Source: Oscillatoria sp. SIO1A7 (GTDB lineage Bacteria > Cyanobacteriota > Cyanobacteriia > Cyanobacteriales > Laspinemataceae). Taken from it: a stretch of 64,000 bases of DNA. The position numbers and the translations under genes were made by a program. Below the pieces are notes generated by a model. The model had not been told where the DNA came from. It searched no databases and saw only the letters and a program-made list of their open reading frames with translations. Shown here in pieces: positions 1-7,939 of this stretch. Numbering within the stretch: the first letter of the stretch is position 1; every line of letters begins with the position of its first letter. The stretch spans positions 124,001 to 188,000 of the forward strand of contig JAAHFN010000003.1 of NCBI GenBank assembly GCA_010672965.1. The letters are read 5' to 3'.

Positions 1-837
1 AATCCGCTCTAAGGCACCTATTAGTTCGCGGCGTTGGACGCTAACCAAAAGCTTGAAGCTCTCGGGAATCAATAGGCGATAGTCGGGATATCGGCCTTCT
101 AGGGTGCGGCTAGTTAAGCGGCGATCGCCCAACTCAAAAACCACCTGTTCCGGTTCGAGGTAAGCCTTAACCATCAGAGGCTGGTCTTTTTCCGTTTGTA
201 CCGATGCGATGGTTCGTTCCAATTCCCGCAAAGCTTTAGCAGGAACGGTAACTTGCAATTCTTCCGTATCTATTTTTTTCTCATTAATCGTCTCTACCAC
301 AGCCAAGCGATGTCCGTCAGTGGCAGCAAATTCTATAGATTCCGAGCGCACGGTTAAATGAATTCCAACTAGCACTTGCTTGCTTTCGTCGTTGCTGGCG
401 GCAAACAGGGAACCTCGTAAACCTTCCAGCAATGCTTCGGCACTCAGCTCTATCGCTTTAGCTTTTTCGGCTTGTGGCAGTTCGGGGAATTCTTCTGAGT
501 TAAGACCTTGCATCTGATAGCTACCTGACTGACAGGTCAAAGTAACTCGCTCTCCTTTAGAATCGTTCAAAGTAATTTCTCCCGAAGGCAATCGGGAAAT
601 GATGTCGCCGAGCAGCTTGGCAGGAAGAGTAATAGAACCAGCTTCTTCTACCCGACTAGATATGCTAGTTTTCAAGCCCAAGCTCAGGTTAAATGCAACA
701 ATCTCTAGGCGCTGGGCTTCCTCATTCGCATTCAACAAAACATTAGATAGAATTGCATGGGTAGGACGGGAAGGCACTGCACGACTAACTAAAGATAGGT
801 TGCTGGTGAGGTCGCTTTGTTCGCAAACAAATTTCAT
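1..837 (-). CDS. dnaN: DNA polymerase III beta sliding clamp, 3' end outside window
   Basis: Encodes the ring-shaped sliding clamp that tethers replicative DNA polymerase III to DNA. Reverse translation from the ATG at 837 gives MKFVCEQSDLTSNLSLVSRA, the typical clamp N-terminus, followed by IEFAATDGHRLAVVE, a hallmark clamp segment, and LEGRYPDYRLLIPESF. The frame stays open to base 1, so 279 residues of a usual ~375 are present and the third clamp domain lies beyond the window. No defect is seen. The next gene is divergent, with about 280 bases between them that would hold both promoters. This is the core-genome anchor at the left end. Identification is firm. Confidence 0.96.
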   Translation of the reverse strand, partial: MKFVCEQSDLTSNLSLVSRAVPSRPTHAILSNVLLNANEEAQRLEIVAFNLSLGLKTSISSRVEEAGSITLPAKLLGDIISRLPSGEITLNDSKGERVTLTCQSGSYQMQGLNSEEFPELPQAEKAKAIELSAEALLEGLRGSLFAASNDESKQVLVGIHLTVRSESIEFAATDGHRLAVVETINEKKIDTEELQVTVPAKALRELERTIASVQTEKDQPLMVKAYLEPEQVVFELGDRRLTSRTLEGRYPDYRLLIPESFKLLVSVQRRELIGALERI

Positions 838-1118
838 AAGCTTTTCTGGCTTTAAGTTTAATTTATTTTTAATTTGTGCCCGCGATCGCATATCATAACA
901 AAATGCAAAAATAATAATTATACCGGCAAGCTGTAATTACAATGTTAGCACTTAAAAAAATACCCGCAGCAAATGCTCGGATTTAATACGGGGCAAATCC
1001 GGGAAATTACTATTGATATGATAGCATAGAGGCCATCTCATCTGAGAAAAGCATTTGCCGCTTGAATGAAAATAGCAATTAGCAAACCTCAGCCAACTTA
1101 TTAAGGCTGAATCTGCGA

Positions 1119-2186
1119 ATGTTCGCCATAGAAAATATAATTCTGAAAAAGACCATGAAAGGAGAAATTCTTAAAAGAATGTTCCGGGCGATCGCGAGTT
1201 CGGATACAGAAGCGATCGACAAACTGATGTATCTAGTTATTAAGGAAGAGCGCCGCAGAGGACATACTCTCCTGGCCGACCAATTAGAGAGCATAACCAA
1301 AAATAGTCAAAAGCCGCCGCAGACTTCAAATAAGACAACTCCCCCAACTCCCCCTACTTCCGAAAGTCTCCAAAACCTCCAAGGTCTCAGCGAGCTGCCA
1401 ACTAGCAAGCGATTTCATCTTCCCTTGGTTACCGTTATCCATAGGGAAAAACTGCGGCATCATATAATTTTGCCAGAACAAACCGAAAAACGCTTCCAGC
1501 GAATTGAACGCGAACATGCTGCTAGAGATAGGCTGGCTCATTATGGCTTGCGCTACAGGCAGAAGATTCTTTTGTACGGTTACCCCGGTTGTGGTAAAAC
1601 TTTGGGAGCAGAGCGCTTGGCCTGGAATACGGGCTTGCCCTTGCTCAAAGTTAGATTTGATGCAATGGTATCGTCTTTTTTGGGCGAGACTGCCAGCAAT
1701 TTGAGAGCTGTATTTGAAGAAGCAGCCAAAAATCCTTGTTTGTTATTTTTCGACGAATGCGATTCTATTGCTAAGTCTAGGGAAGATGTCCAAGAGGTTG
1801 GAGAAATTAAGCGAGTCGTCAATTCGTTTCTACAGATTTTAGACGAATACGAACCCTCTTCAGGTCTTTTGGTTGCAGCGACTAACTTGAATAAATACCT
1901 GGATCCTGCTTTATGGAGAAGATTTGACGACATCATTGAAGTTCCGAAACCCGGAGAGCAGGAACTGAGGATTATTCTCAAGCAAACCCTATCGGCACTT
2001 GAGTTGGGAATTATAGATTGGCCTATGATTCTCCAAAAAATGGATGGCTTTTCGGCGGCTCAAGCAGTCTTGGCAGCGCAAGATGCGGCGAAAAGGGCGA
2101 TTTTAGAGCGAGAGGAATTGGTGATTCAAGAGCATTTAAAAGAAGCGATAAGTGCGCTGTCGCGGATCGCCGAAAATACTTGGTAG
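1119..2186 (+). CDS. AAA+ family ATPase
   Basis: A 355-residue single-domain AAA+ protein. The P-loop GYPGCGKT is at residues 154-161, Walker B LLFFDEC at about 208-214, sensor 1 in AATN near 256 and an arginine-finger-like WRRFD at 266-270. The first ~115 residues are helical (MKGEILKRMFRAIASSDTEA) followed by a Pro/Thr-rich linker, probably a partner- or substrate-binding part. AAA+ ATPases of this small type remodel or unfold proteins; the substrate cannot be read here. The start could instead be the second ATG at 1155. It is divergent from dnaN and convergent with the next gene, so it looks monocistronic. The class is firm, the role unknown. Confidence 0.85.
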   Translation: MFAIENIILKKTMKGEILKRMFRAIASSDTEAIDKLMYLVIKEERRRGHTLLADQLESITKNSQKPPQTSNKTTPPTPPTSESLQNLQGLSELPTSKRFHLPLVTVIHREKLRHHIILPEQTEKRFQRIEREHAARDRLAHYGLRYRQKILLYGYPGCGKTLGAERLAWNTGLPLLKVRFDAMVSSFLGETASNLRAVFEEAAKNPCLLFFDECDSIAKSREDVQEVGEIKRVVNSFLQILDEYEPSSGLLVAATNLNKYLDPALWRRFDDIIEVPKPGEQELRIILKQTLSALELGIIDWPMILQKMDGFSAAQAVLAAQDAAKRAILEREELVIQEHLKEAISALSRIAENTW

Positions 2187-2284
2187 CTTGACGAAAAAGC
2201 ATTTAAAATGGCATTTTCATATTGTTTGTCATTTTTGTTGCGCTTGTTAGCGATCTTAACGCCTATGCTCGATTTACTTGATGG

Positions 2285-2645
2285 TCAGTAGCCCAAGATT
2301 TTCTGCTGCACGGGCGTTTTGGATTCTGCTGGAGACCAATAAGCAAGACGATCGCGGTTTTCTTTGAGACGCTTGTTATAAGAGCGAGCCACATCGCTGG
2401 GTTTGCTGCTCTTATTGCCAACGACCATCGTACAGATTTCGTTTTCCAGATTTCTCTCAACATCCGAGCGGCTCTGGCACCAATCTTTAATCCGTCGAGC
2501 GATGCTCGCTTCCGCCTCGGAGTCGGCGGCAAACAGTTGGTCAAAAGTAGCTAAATAAGTGGCAAATAAATCCGGTTCGGCTGTTTCTAAGAGATGAAAA
2601 AAACTCGATAACTTCTGAATCGTTGACATTTTCAAAAATAGACAT
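2285..2645 (-). pseudogene. small unknown gene with a homopolymer frameshift near its 5' end
   Basis: The main frame (2285-2635) encodes 116 residues, acidic and helical, no recognised family. Its own starts (TTG 2635, ATG 2629) have no ribosome site. A strong AGGAGGT (2656-2662) sits properly upstream of an ATG at 2645 in another frame, giving MSIFENVNDSEVIEFF before stopping. Removing one base from the seven-A run at 2597-2603 joins this to HLLETAEPDLFATYLATFDQ in the main frame and makes one continuous protein. So the gene is frameshifted, uses a slippage mechanism, or carries a sequence error. The function is unknown. Confidence 0.5.
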
Positions 2646-2944
2646 AAAAAGTAGTACCTCCTAATCGGGACAATATTCTAAAAATAGACTCAGCTTACGA
2701 AGACAAAAATTAACTACAATGCAAAAACTTGAAGCCAAAGATTAAGCATCATAGCATTTCTCAAATTAGTATATAGATGCGGAACGGCTGAAACCCTTGT
2801 GGTGACTTTAAATCACACATATATTTGAAACTGACTGCACTGTTTTTAATTGGGAATCGTTCATAGAAAAAATCGGCCTGATAGATTTGTTAGCTTAAAA
2901 TAATAATTTGACTATAAAATAGAATGTAAAAAATATTGACAAAA
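2646..2944. other. AT-rich intergenic stretch with a half MITE
   Basis: About 300 bases with no convincing open frame on either strand. It contains a strong AGGAGGT (minus strand, 2656-2662) serving the gene to its left. Near 2750-2775 is TAGCATTTCTCAAATTAG, resembling one terminus of the MITE-like element at 10438-10589. Nothing else was recognised. Confidence 0.4.
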
Positions 2945-3181
2945 TCAATTGTTATCAATTCCCAATTTTATTCTTGAGTCGTACATTGATTGAGCTATAA
3001 AATAGCCGTATTCATCTTGCAACTTTTCCGACAAATGCAATATTTTGGGCTCCCCTTTATAAAAAATACGAATTTCTGAACCATCAAGATTGCAATGGTA
3101 AATTGTTGGCTCAGAGTTTGTGACTTGGGGATAAACGACTACTCTCCAGCCTCGCTCGATATAAGAATCTGGATAAAGTGG
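2945..3181 (-). pseudogene. remnant open frame without a start codon
   Basis: A frame of 78 codons ends with TGA at 2945-2947 and is bounded upstream by TAA at 3182-3184. It reads like real protein (PLYPDSYIERGWRVVVYPQV ... RIFYKGEPKILHLSEKLQ ... AQSMYDSRIKLGIDNN) but has no ATG, GTG or TTG in its first half. This suggests the 3' end of a gene whose 5' part was lost or shifted out of frame. It lies among other fragments just inside the left side of the island. Family not recognised. Confidence 0.4.
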
Positions 3182-3241
3182 TTAATATTATAAAACAATT
3201 GCGGCGCATAACAGCATTGCCAGTATTTAATGCAACAAGTT

Positions 3242-3442
3242 TTATTGCTTAAGCTTGCTACTGCGGTTTTTCAAAGTCGCTGCCATTAACTCCAAAGCGT
3301 CGCCTCGGTCGAAAAAGCTCACAGGCCAATTTTCAATCTCGCCAAACTGGTTGATCTCTGGGCAAAAGCGATCGCCCCGATAAAAACTGACGGGATATAA
3401 ATAATATTTTTCTTTTGGATCGGATTCTTGATAGATGTACAT
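3242..3442 (-). pseudogene. C-terminal fragment resembling a DUF3696 AAA ATPase tail
   Basis: Encodes 66 residues including DRFCPEINQFGEIENWPVSF and FDRGDALELM. The GEIENWP..FFD pattern resembles the C-terminal DUF3696 segment that ends a class of bacterial AAA/ABC-like ATPases of several hundred residues. No P-loop lies upstream; the tRNA gene starts within 30 bases. It is therefore most likely the surviving 3' end of a larger ATPase gene, possibly cut when the neighbouring tRNA-bearing DNA arrived. The family assignment rests on one short motif and is tentative. Confidence 0.4.
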
Positions 3443-3467
3443 TGAATACTTCGTTACTATCGACTAA

Positions 3468-3542
3468 TGCCCCTGGCAAGACTCGAACTTGCAAACATCC
3501 CAGGTTTGAGCTGGTCACCCGTACCACTTAGGTCACAGGGGC
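3468..3542 (-). tRNA. tRNA-like gene, anticodon reads CAA
   Basis: The minus strand folds as a 75-nt cloverleaf. Acceptor GCCCCTG pairs with CAGGGGC, followed by discriminator A. The T arm is GCAAG-TTCGAGT-CTTGC. The D arm ACCT..GGGT carries GG in the loop. The anticodon loop CTCAAAC gives CAA (reads UUG, Leu). The anticodon stem has four pairs plus an A-G mismatch, and the long variable arm of normal bacterial tRNA-Leu is absent. This makes it an atypical, perhaps accessory or decaying tRNA. A tRNA 5' half lies directly upstream. Confidence 0.6.
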
Positions 3543-3543
3543 T

Positions 3544-3576
3544 GGTGGAAACCGCCGTACCACTTAGCAAATCCCC
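3544..3576 (-). other. tRNA 5' half (acceptor strand plus D arm)
   Basis: Immediately upstream of the tRNA at 3468-3542 the minus strand reads GGGGATTTGCTAAGTGGTAC then GGCGGTTTCC. This has a tRNA-like acceptor strand, position-8 T and a D arm with the GTGGTA loop, but no anticodon or T arm. It closely resembles the half at 9737-9769, which also sits directly upstream of an intact tRNA. Confidence 0.5.
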
Positions 3577-3752
3577 TTGGCCGCTCGAAAGCATTTTCGT
3601 CAAGCGTGGAGCCTTCGATTCCATCCTTAGCATATCAAATTTTCTCAGGAAACAACAACTCTTCCGTCTCACCTCCCCACTAATCTTATATTTTTGCCAT
3701 CGTGTCAGGCAAGAAGCGGCTCCCAGTATTACGTTTTCCGCAGAAAAGTTTG

Positions 3753-4259
3753 TTATTTATTGCGCTTTTTCCAAAAAGAAACAGTCCAATCTGCAAAGTA
3801 GTGACTAGCCGCTCCAAGCTCTAACCCTATTGCTGCCCAAGTAAAAAGCAAAGGGTATTTTGAAATCGCGCTTATTGCCCATTTTATAAGTCTGATTGTT
3901 GCTAGTTGACTTTCGGGGAGAAAAATTAGCTGGATGACCGAAGCTGGCGCTGTGGCGGCTAAAATTGCGACCCCGAGGTAAAGAATTCTGCCGCACGTTC
4001 CGATTATTGGGCCGTGCGACACCCAAGATCTGTGCTTGACCCGCTTTTGGTAAGGCAGCCATATCCAGCGCAGCCAGCACCATCGCAAGTATTGCCGGGA
4101 ATAAATGTCCAAGTCTGGCCCGAACATGAAGCCGCTGAAGGCAAAACTTACTACAGTCATGCTGGAGATCGCGAGGTCTTTGGTAACTATTCCCGAAAAA
4201 ACTGCGATCGCTAGCGTTGCTACCTTCGTAATTTTGTCGTGCGTTTTTCCCGAAGGCAT
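3753..4259 (-). CDS. DUF2227 membrane protein (putative metal-binding)
   Basis: A 168-residue protein matching the cyanobacterial DUF2227 family. It opens with MPSGKTHDKIT, followed by FMFGPDLDIYSRQYLRW and KHRSWVSHGPIIGT. The conserved His and Asp residues (H7, the D-D pair in GPDLD, the SHGPIIGT histidine and a late SHYFAD) resemble the metal-dependent membrane hydrolase pattern of YdjM/YwqD-like proteins. Two or three hydrophobic stretches suggest an inner-membrane location. It is the only clearly core-type protein in this stretch of the island. The family is confident; activity is not established. Confidence 0.75.
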   Translation of the reverse strand: MPSGKTHDKITKVATLAIAVFSGIVTKDLAISSMTVVSFAFSGFMFGPDLDIYSRQYLRWCWLRWIWLPYQKRVKHRSWVSHGPIIGTCGRILYLGVAILAATAPASVIQLIFLPESQLATIRLIKWAISAISKYPLLFTWAAIGLELGAASHYFADWTVSFWKKRNK

Positions 4260-4294
4260 CGATTTTTCTCCAGATTCACTTAAAATAATTCCCG

Positions 4295-4516
4295 CTAGTC
4301 TTCATCAAACCAACCTTCATCTACGAGCCGACTAATTTTTTTAGAAACGTACCGGCTCCAGTCAGAAAATCCACTTTTGCCCACGTCTATGTGCATGACT
4401 CGGGGGATGCCCAACAAGGCGCGCCCCGCGTTGACGAATTCCCTGCGCGCCCCTTTGAGCAAGTCTCTCGCTTCGTCGAAGCTCTCTCGCGCTTTTTCTA
4501 GTCTTGTAGCTTTCAT
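4295..4516 (-). CDS. small helical protein of unknown function
   Basis: A 73-residue protein starting at ATG 4516 behind GGAGAGGAAA (the longer frame to 4585 overlaps the upstream gene and lacks a ribosome site). The sequence MKATRLEKARESFDEARDLL is charged and helical; the C-terminus (WSRYVSKKISRLVDEGWFDE) is acidic. No family recognised. It is the last gene of the FtsK-like run, 14 bases after the HNH gene, and probably cotranscribed with it. Confidence 0.6.
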   Translation of the reverse strand: MKATRLEKARESFDEARDLLKGARREFVNAGRALLGIPRVMHIDVGKSGFSDWSRYVSKKISRLVDEGWFDED

Positions 4517-4530
4517 TAAATTTTCCTCTC

Positions 4531-4884
4531 CTAGTCCTTCGGATAAAACAGAGTTCGTTCTACGGAGTAGCACCGTTCGAGCCATCCTTTTCTTAACCGC
4601 TTGTAGAACTGCACTGTCGAACAGTTGCAGGTGACGGGTTCTATGGGGTCTTTTGTCCAGTTTTCTACAGAGTGAGCCTCTTTATGACAGTCGCCGCAAA
4701 GAGGAAACACATGAACCCCTGGAATCTCTCTTCCGGCGATCGCACCTTTTCCGTCTGCGTAAAGGGCGTGGTGCGTTTCTACCGCTTTGCGATCGCAAAT
4801 GACGCACCTATGCCCCGTCGCTTCTTTGGCCAAGGCAGAGATTTCCGACCAGCCCTCGGCATATCTGGCCTCGTAGTTTGGCAC
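4531..4884 (-). CDS. HNH-type endonuclease
   Basis: About 117 residues starting from the GTG at 4884, one base after the stop of the translocase gene (a longer frame from 4947 would overlap it by 62 bases). The core reads HRCVICDRKAVETHHALYAD then HVFPLCGDCHKEAH: two CxxC pairs that would hold a structural zinc, the HH of the nuclease site, and the distal H. This is the HNH/McrA-type arrangement. In mobile elements such nucleases act in transfer, packaging or defence. Adjacency to the translocase favours a transfer or packaging role, but that is inference. Confidence 0.7.
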   Translation of the reverse strand: MPNYEARYAEGWSEISALAKEATGHRCVICDRKAVETHHALYADGKGAIAGREIPGVHVFPLCGDCHKEAHSVENWTKDPIEPVTCNCSTVQFYKRLRKGWLERCYSVERTLFYPKD

Positions 4885-4885
4885 G

Positions 4886-6682
4886 CTATTCCCATTTAGC
4901 GAATGCGCTCCGAAGCCGTTCTTTAGCGGTAGCGAACCGTCTTGCACTTTTGTTGCCCTCTTGCGTGAACGTCTCGGGAAAAACTTCTCTAATAACAGCA
5001 GTTGCAGTTACCTTTTTTTTCCTAATTTCTAAGCTTTCAACAACGTCCCTTGCCATTGCCAAGTCCTTCTCGTCGCGCTCCGCTAGTCCGACCAGCGAAA
5101 GCAGCTTGGACAAGTCGTCGCTGATTTCTAGTTCCGGCTGAAACTCTTGCTGCATGAGGATGTCGGCGTCTCCAGTCGCTCCTGGAACCGGGGGCGGAAC
5201 CTCGCTCGCTGGAGTCGGAACTTCTATTGGAACTTCTGCCGAAACGGCTAGAGAAAAGTCTGGCGGTGGCGGCAGTTCGCCCAACCTTCCCATACCCCCT
5301 GGCAAGCGGTAAAAGGCATAAAAGCCCTTGTTTTGCTCTTGACTTGCCTCTTGCTGGCGCTGCGCGATCGCTTTTCTAAAGGCTCTCTTTTCGGCAGCAG
5401 TGGGAAGGTATTCTTCAGCCGCCGGGAGCGCTAAGTCTCTCAAGGCAAATACCGACAGGTTTAGGAGGGAGTCCTTAGTTCTGAACCCGTAGTTAGAACA
5501 TTTGACGGACTGCCCTACCAAGAGAAAACAAATTCTCGCGCTCCTGCCGAGCCTGGTAACGTAATGAATGGCTCTGACTACCCGTGCCTTAATTCCCTTT
5601 TCTTCGGCAACGGATATAACGGAGGGAACTTCGTCTAGCACCCAGATTTCTAGGGGTCTTTCGGGCAGGGGCTGTCCTTTGATTTTTGCAACACTAGCTT
5701 CCGAAAACCTTTGCTGGCACCGCCGTTGCATTTCGGCGATTCCGTCGTAAGCGTCGGGATGTTCGCGGCTGCCATCGTGAATTCTTTGAAAGCCTTTGTA
5801 TTGCGGCTCAAATCCCCAGTCGTTATCTGGAAACTTGGGGTCGATTATGATAACCGATGCTTCTCCACCATAATATTCGCTGGCAGCTTTGCAGATGTTG
5901 GCAATGAACGTAGATTTGCCGCTGCCAGTGTCGCCAAAAACGCCGAAATGGTTGCTCCTTTCCAGGCAGTCAATCAGGTCAACCGGCGCAAACCGAACTG
6001 TTCCCGAAGCCAAGGACTTTTGAGAATGACCGCCTATTCGCGGGTCGCTGACTTCCACTCGAATTAGGTGTTGCTCGGGAGAAAGAGAAATGGAAGTACA
6101 GCCTAGAGTTAGGGCTATTTCTTCTTCCATCCGCTTGATTTCCGGCCATTTAGCAGGGTTGCGAGGCTGGAGCCAATAGAAGTCCTTGCCCGGAGTTTCT
6201 TGGTAGCTGTCGAAGTCACAAAGCATTCCCTTTGTGGCCAGCAAAGTTATGATTTCAGAACCGAGCCAGTTCATGCGCCCAGGTCCTAAAGGCGTTTTGA
6301 GGGCATTGGCTTTTTCAAAGTCGTCTATTAAGTCGGAGATCGTCTTTTCGTAAGCTTCTTGAACCTGAATCACCGATTCTTGCGCCGCCCGAACTTGCAT
6401 TTCCGCCTTTTGCACGATTGGGGCTATTAGCTCTTCTACGTTCTGCTCTTCGTAGCTCGGTTCGAGAAGTTCTTTCGAGTCTGCGCAAAGCCAAGCAATT
6501 GAGGAGATAAGGCCGGACAGGGACAAGGACAGTCTTAGGGCGATCGCGCCCATTTTCTCAAATTCGCTTAAAGATACTTTTTTAATAAAAATAGACCACA
6601 GCAAGACAGACAGCAAGCTTAGGGCGATCGCTGCAGCTAGCAGGGGCTTGTCTTTTGGTTTTGCTTGCAAGTCTAACTTCAC
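4886..6682 (-). CDS. FtsK/HerA-like DNA translocase
   Basis: A 598-residue membrane-anchored ATPase. Hydrophobic segments at about 14-34 and 45-66 are followed by a coiled-coil region (~78-125). The P-loop GVFGDTGSGKST is at 247-258, and Walker B LEIWVLDEVPSV at 344-355. A Pro-rich linker (~455-500) leads to a C-terminal helical region (VTATAVIREVFPETF) that may be a winged helix binding DNA. This architecture fits pumps that move DNA across a membrane or septum (FtsK/TraD/HerA superfamily), as used in conjugation, plasmid partition or phage packaging. It heads a run of tightly spaced minus-strand genes. No relaxase was recognised nearby, so the exact role is open. Confidence 0.75.
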   Translation of the reverse strand: MKLDLQAKPKDKPLLAAAIALSLLSVLLWSIFIKKVSLSEFEKMGAIALRLSLSLSGLISSIAWLCADSKELLEPSYEEQNVEELIAPIVQKAEMQVRAAQESVIQVQEAYEKTISDLIDDFEKANALKTPLGPGRMNWLGSEIITLLATKGMLCDFDSYQETPGKDFYWLQPRNPAKWPEIKRMEEEIALTLGCTSISLSPEQHLIRVEVSDPRIGGHSQKSLASGTVRFAPVDLIDCLERSNHFGVFGDTGSGKSTFIANICKAASEYYGGEASVIIIDPKFPDNDWGFEPQYKGFQRIHDGSREHPDAYDGIAEMQRRCQQRFSEASVAKIKGQPLPERPLEIWVLDEVPSVISVAEEKGIKARVVRAIHYVTRLGRSARICFLLVGQSVKCSNYGFRTKDSLLNLSVFALRDLALPAAEEYLPTAAEKRAFRKAIAQRQQEASQEQNKGFYAFYRLPGGMGRLGELPPPPDFSLAVSAEVPIEVPTPASEVPPPVPGATGDADILMQQEFQPELEISDDLSKLLSLVGLAERDEKDLAMARDVVESLEIRKKKVTATAVIREVFPETFTQEGNKSARRFATAKERLRSAFAKWE

Positions 6683-6685
6683 GTC

Positions 6686-6919
6686 CTATATCGCAATAAT
6701 CGAGGCTATTAAGAAAAAGTAGGCCGCTTTTTGGTAGCGGTGCAAATATTTGGTTTCGCAAATTGCCAAGCAGACTAGCAACTCTATTGCAAAAAGACCC
6801 GCAAGGGCAAACAAGTCGGGAAGCTCAGCAAAAAAGGCGATCGTTAAGGTTAGATCTTTCAAAAAAGCTAGCGCAAAGGCGATCGCCACGATTTTAATTA
6901 CTGTTTTAGGCCACTGCAT
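6686..6919 (-). CDS. small multi-pass membrane protein
   Basis: A 77-residue protein dominated by three hydrophobic segments (residues ~7-20, 25-54, 65-77) with few charged residues. It ends three bases before the translocase start, so the two are very likely cotranscribed and translationally coupled. A membrane partner or anchor of the translocase is a reasonable inference. No family recognised. Confidence 0.6.
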   Translation of the reverse strand: MQWPKTVIKIVAIAFALAFLKDLTLTIAFFAELPDLFALAGLFAIELLVCLAICETKYLHRYQKAAYFFLIASIIAI

Positions 6920-6940
6920 TTCATTTTTGCCCGGCTTATT

Positions 6941-7345
6941 TTAGTTTAAGATAGCAGCAGCAGAAAATAGGCTGGAGCGTGCAGAATCCGAGCTGACTCG
7001 CGAAGCAAACAGGTTCAGTTGAGTAGAGTCCTGTCTCGATTGCAGGTGAAGGTTGGTAGTGGCATTTATGACTGCTTCCCTGGCAGCAGCCAAGGATACG
7101 TTTGCTCTTTCCAAACCCTGCTGCTCGATTTGAACCTGCACTTTTGCTATCTGGGTCTTAATCTTTTCCGCAGCAAGCCTGTGCTGCTTTTGGGCAAATC
7201 GTTGCTGCTCGATTTGAACGTCTATGTCAGAAGACTTAGACCTAATCCTTTCACACTGTAACTTGTTTTTGAGCTGGTAGATTTGCTCTGTCCTTATCTG
7301 TCCTTCTGTTTGGACTTTTTCCAGCTCGAATTGGCCTGCGTTCAT
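6941..7345 (-). CDS. coiled-coil protein of the translocase operon
   Basis: A 134-residue protein rich in Gln, Glu and Lys with two near-repeats (DVQIEQQRFAQKQHRLA and KVQVQIEQQGLERANVSLA), predicting a long coiled coil over residues 5-95. The C-terminus is Ser/Ala-rich. No signal peptide or catalytic motif. It lies 21 bases upstream of the small membrane protein and 12 bases after the preceding gene. A structural role beside the DNA translocase is possible, but the function is unknown. Confidence 0.6.
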   Translation of the reverse strand: MNAGQFELEKVQTEGQIRTEQIYQLKNKLQCERIRSKSSDIDVQIEQQRFAQKQHRLAAEKIKTQIAKVQVQIEQQGLERANVSLAAAREAVINATTNLHLQSRQDSTQLNLFASRVSSDSARSSLFSAAAILN

Positions 7346-7357
7346 GGTTTATATCCC

Positions 7358-7660
7358 TCAGTTTTCCAGTTGTTTTACGCACTGAAGCACCGCTAGCCTT
7401 TTCGACTCTACCGTCCGGTTTCTGACAGTCAGCTCGTCGATTTTTGACTCGCTTTGAGAGACCCCAACTAGCCAACCAGCCGCGAGAAGGGCGACCGAGG
7501 ACGCTCCGATAAGGAATCCTTTCATAAGCAATGGAGCCGATGGAGGACTGGAGCTAGGCGCTCTGCTAACGCAATTACCGTTCGGCCGAGAAGCGACGCT
7601 GCCGACCTCGACTCTGGCAATTGCTTCTGTACTCTGAACCTCGTATAGTTCGTAGTTCAT
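7358..7660 (-). CDS. single-pass membrane protein with short coiled coil
   Basis: About 100 residues from ATG 7660 (MNYELYEVQSTEAIARVEVG). A Pro/Ser-rich N-terminus leads to one transmembrane segment (GFLIGASSVALLAAGWLVGV), then a charged helical tail (SESKIDELTVRNRTVESKRL). Topology suggests a bitopic protein. The start follows the upstream stop by one base, so coupling is likely; a longer frame to 7708 would overlap. Unknown family, same operon as the translocase. Confidence 0.55.
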   Translation of the reverse strand: MNYELYEVQSTEAIARVEVGSVASRPNGNCVSRAPSSSPPSAPLLMKGFLIGASSVALLAAGWLVGVSQSESKIDELTVRNRTVESKRLAVLQCVKQLEN

Positions 7661-7661
7661 A

Positions 7662-7847
7662 TCAACAAACCCAAATGGACGGGTAAACGTCAAAATGCTC
7701 GAAGTCACGCGCTAGCTGGGCTCGCACAGACTTTAAGGCTCGTATCAGTCGGCTCAATTTTTTGTCCTCCATCTCTGCCAGACTTTCCAAATTGTCGAGG
7801 GTTTTTAGGAAGCGATCGCTAGCAAAATACTCAAGCGCCGCTGCCAT
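7662..7847 (-). CDS. small helical protein; true 5' end uncertain
   Basis: From ATG 7847 this gives 61 residues (MAAALEYFASDRFLKTLDNL). The same frame stays open and protein-like for another ~30 codons upstream (AVNDLIKSARDDQTKSVEAF LKSPELIELIA, in two runs) as far as the stop of the preceding gene, but holds no ATG, GTG or TTG there. The coding part may therefore be entered from the upstream gene by a -1 shift or from a non-standard codon at the stop (AGGAAGAATAG). Family unknown. Confidence 0.45.
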   Translation of the reverse strand: MAAALEYFASDRFLKTLDNLESLAEMEDKKLSRLIRALKSVRAQLARDFEHFDVYPSIWVC

Positions 7848-7939
7848 TGCGATAAGCTCTATAAGCTCGGGAGATTTTAGAAACGCTTCTACTGATTTCG
7901 TCTGGTCATCCCGAGCAGACTTGATTAAATCGTTGACAG

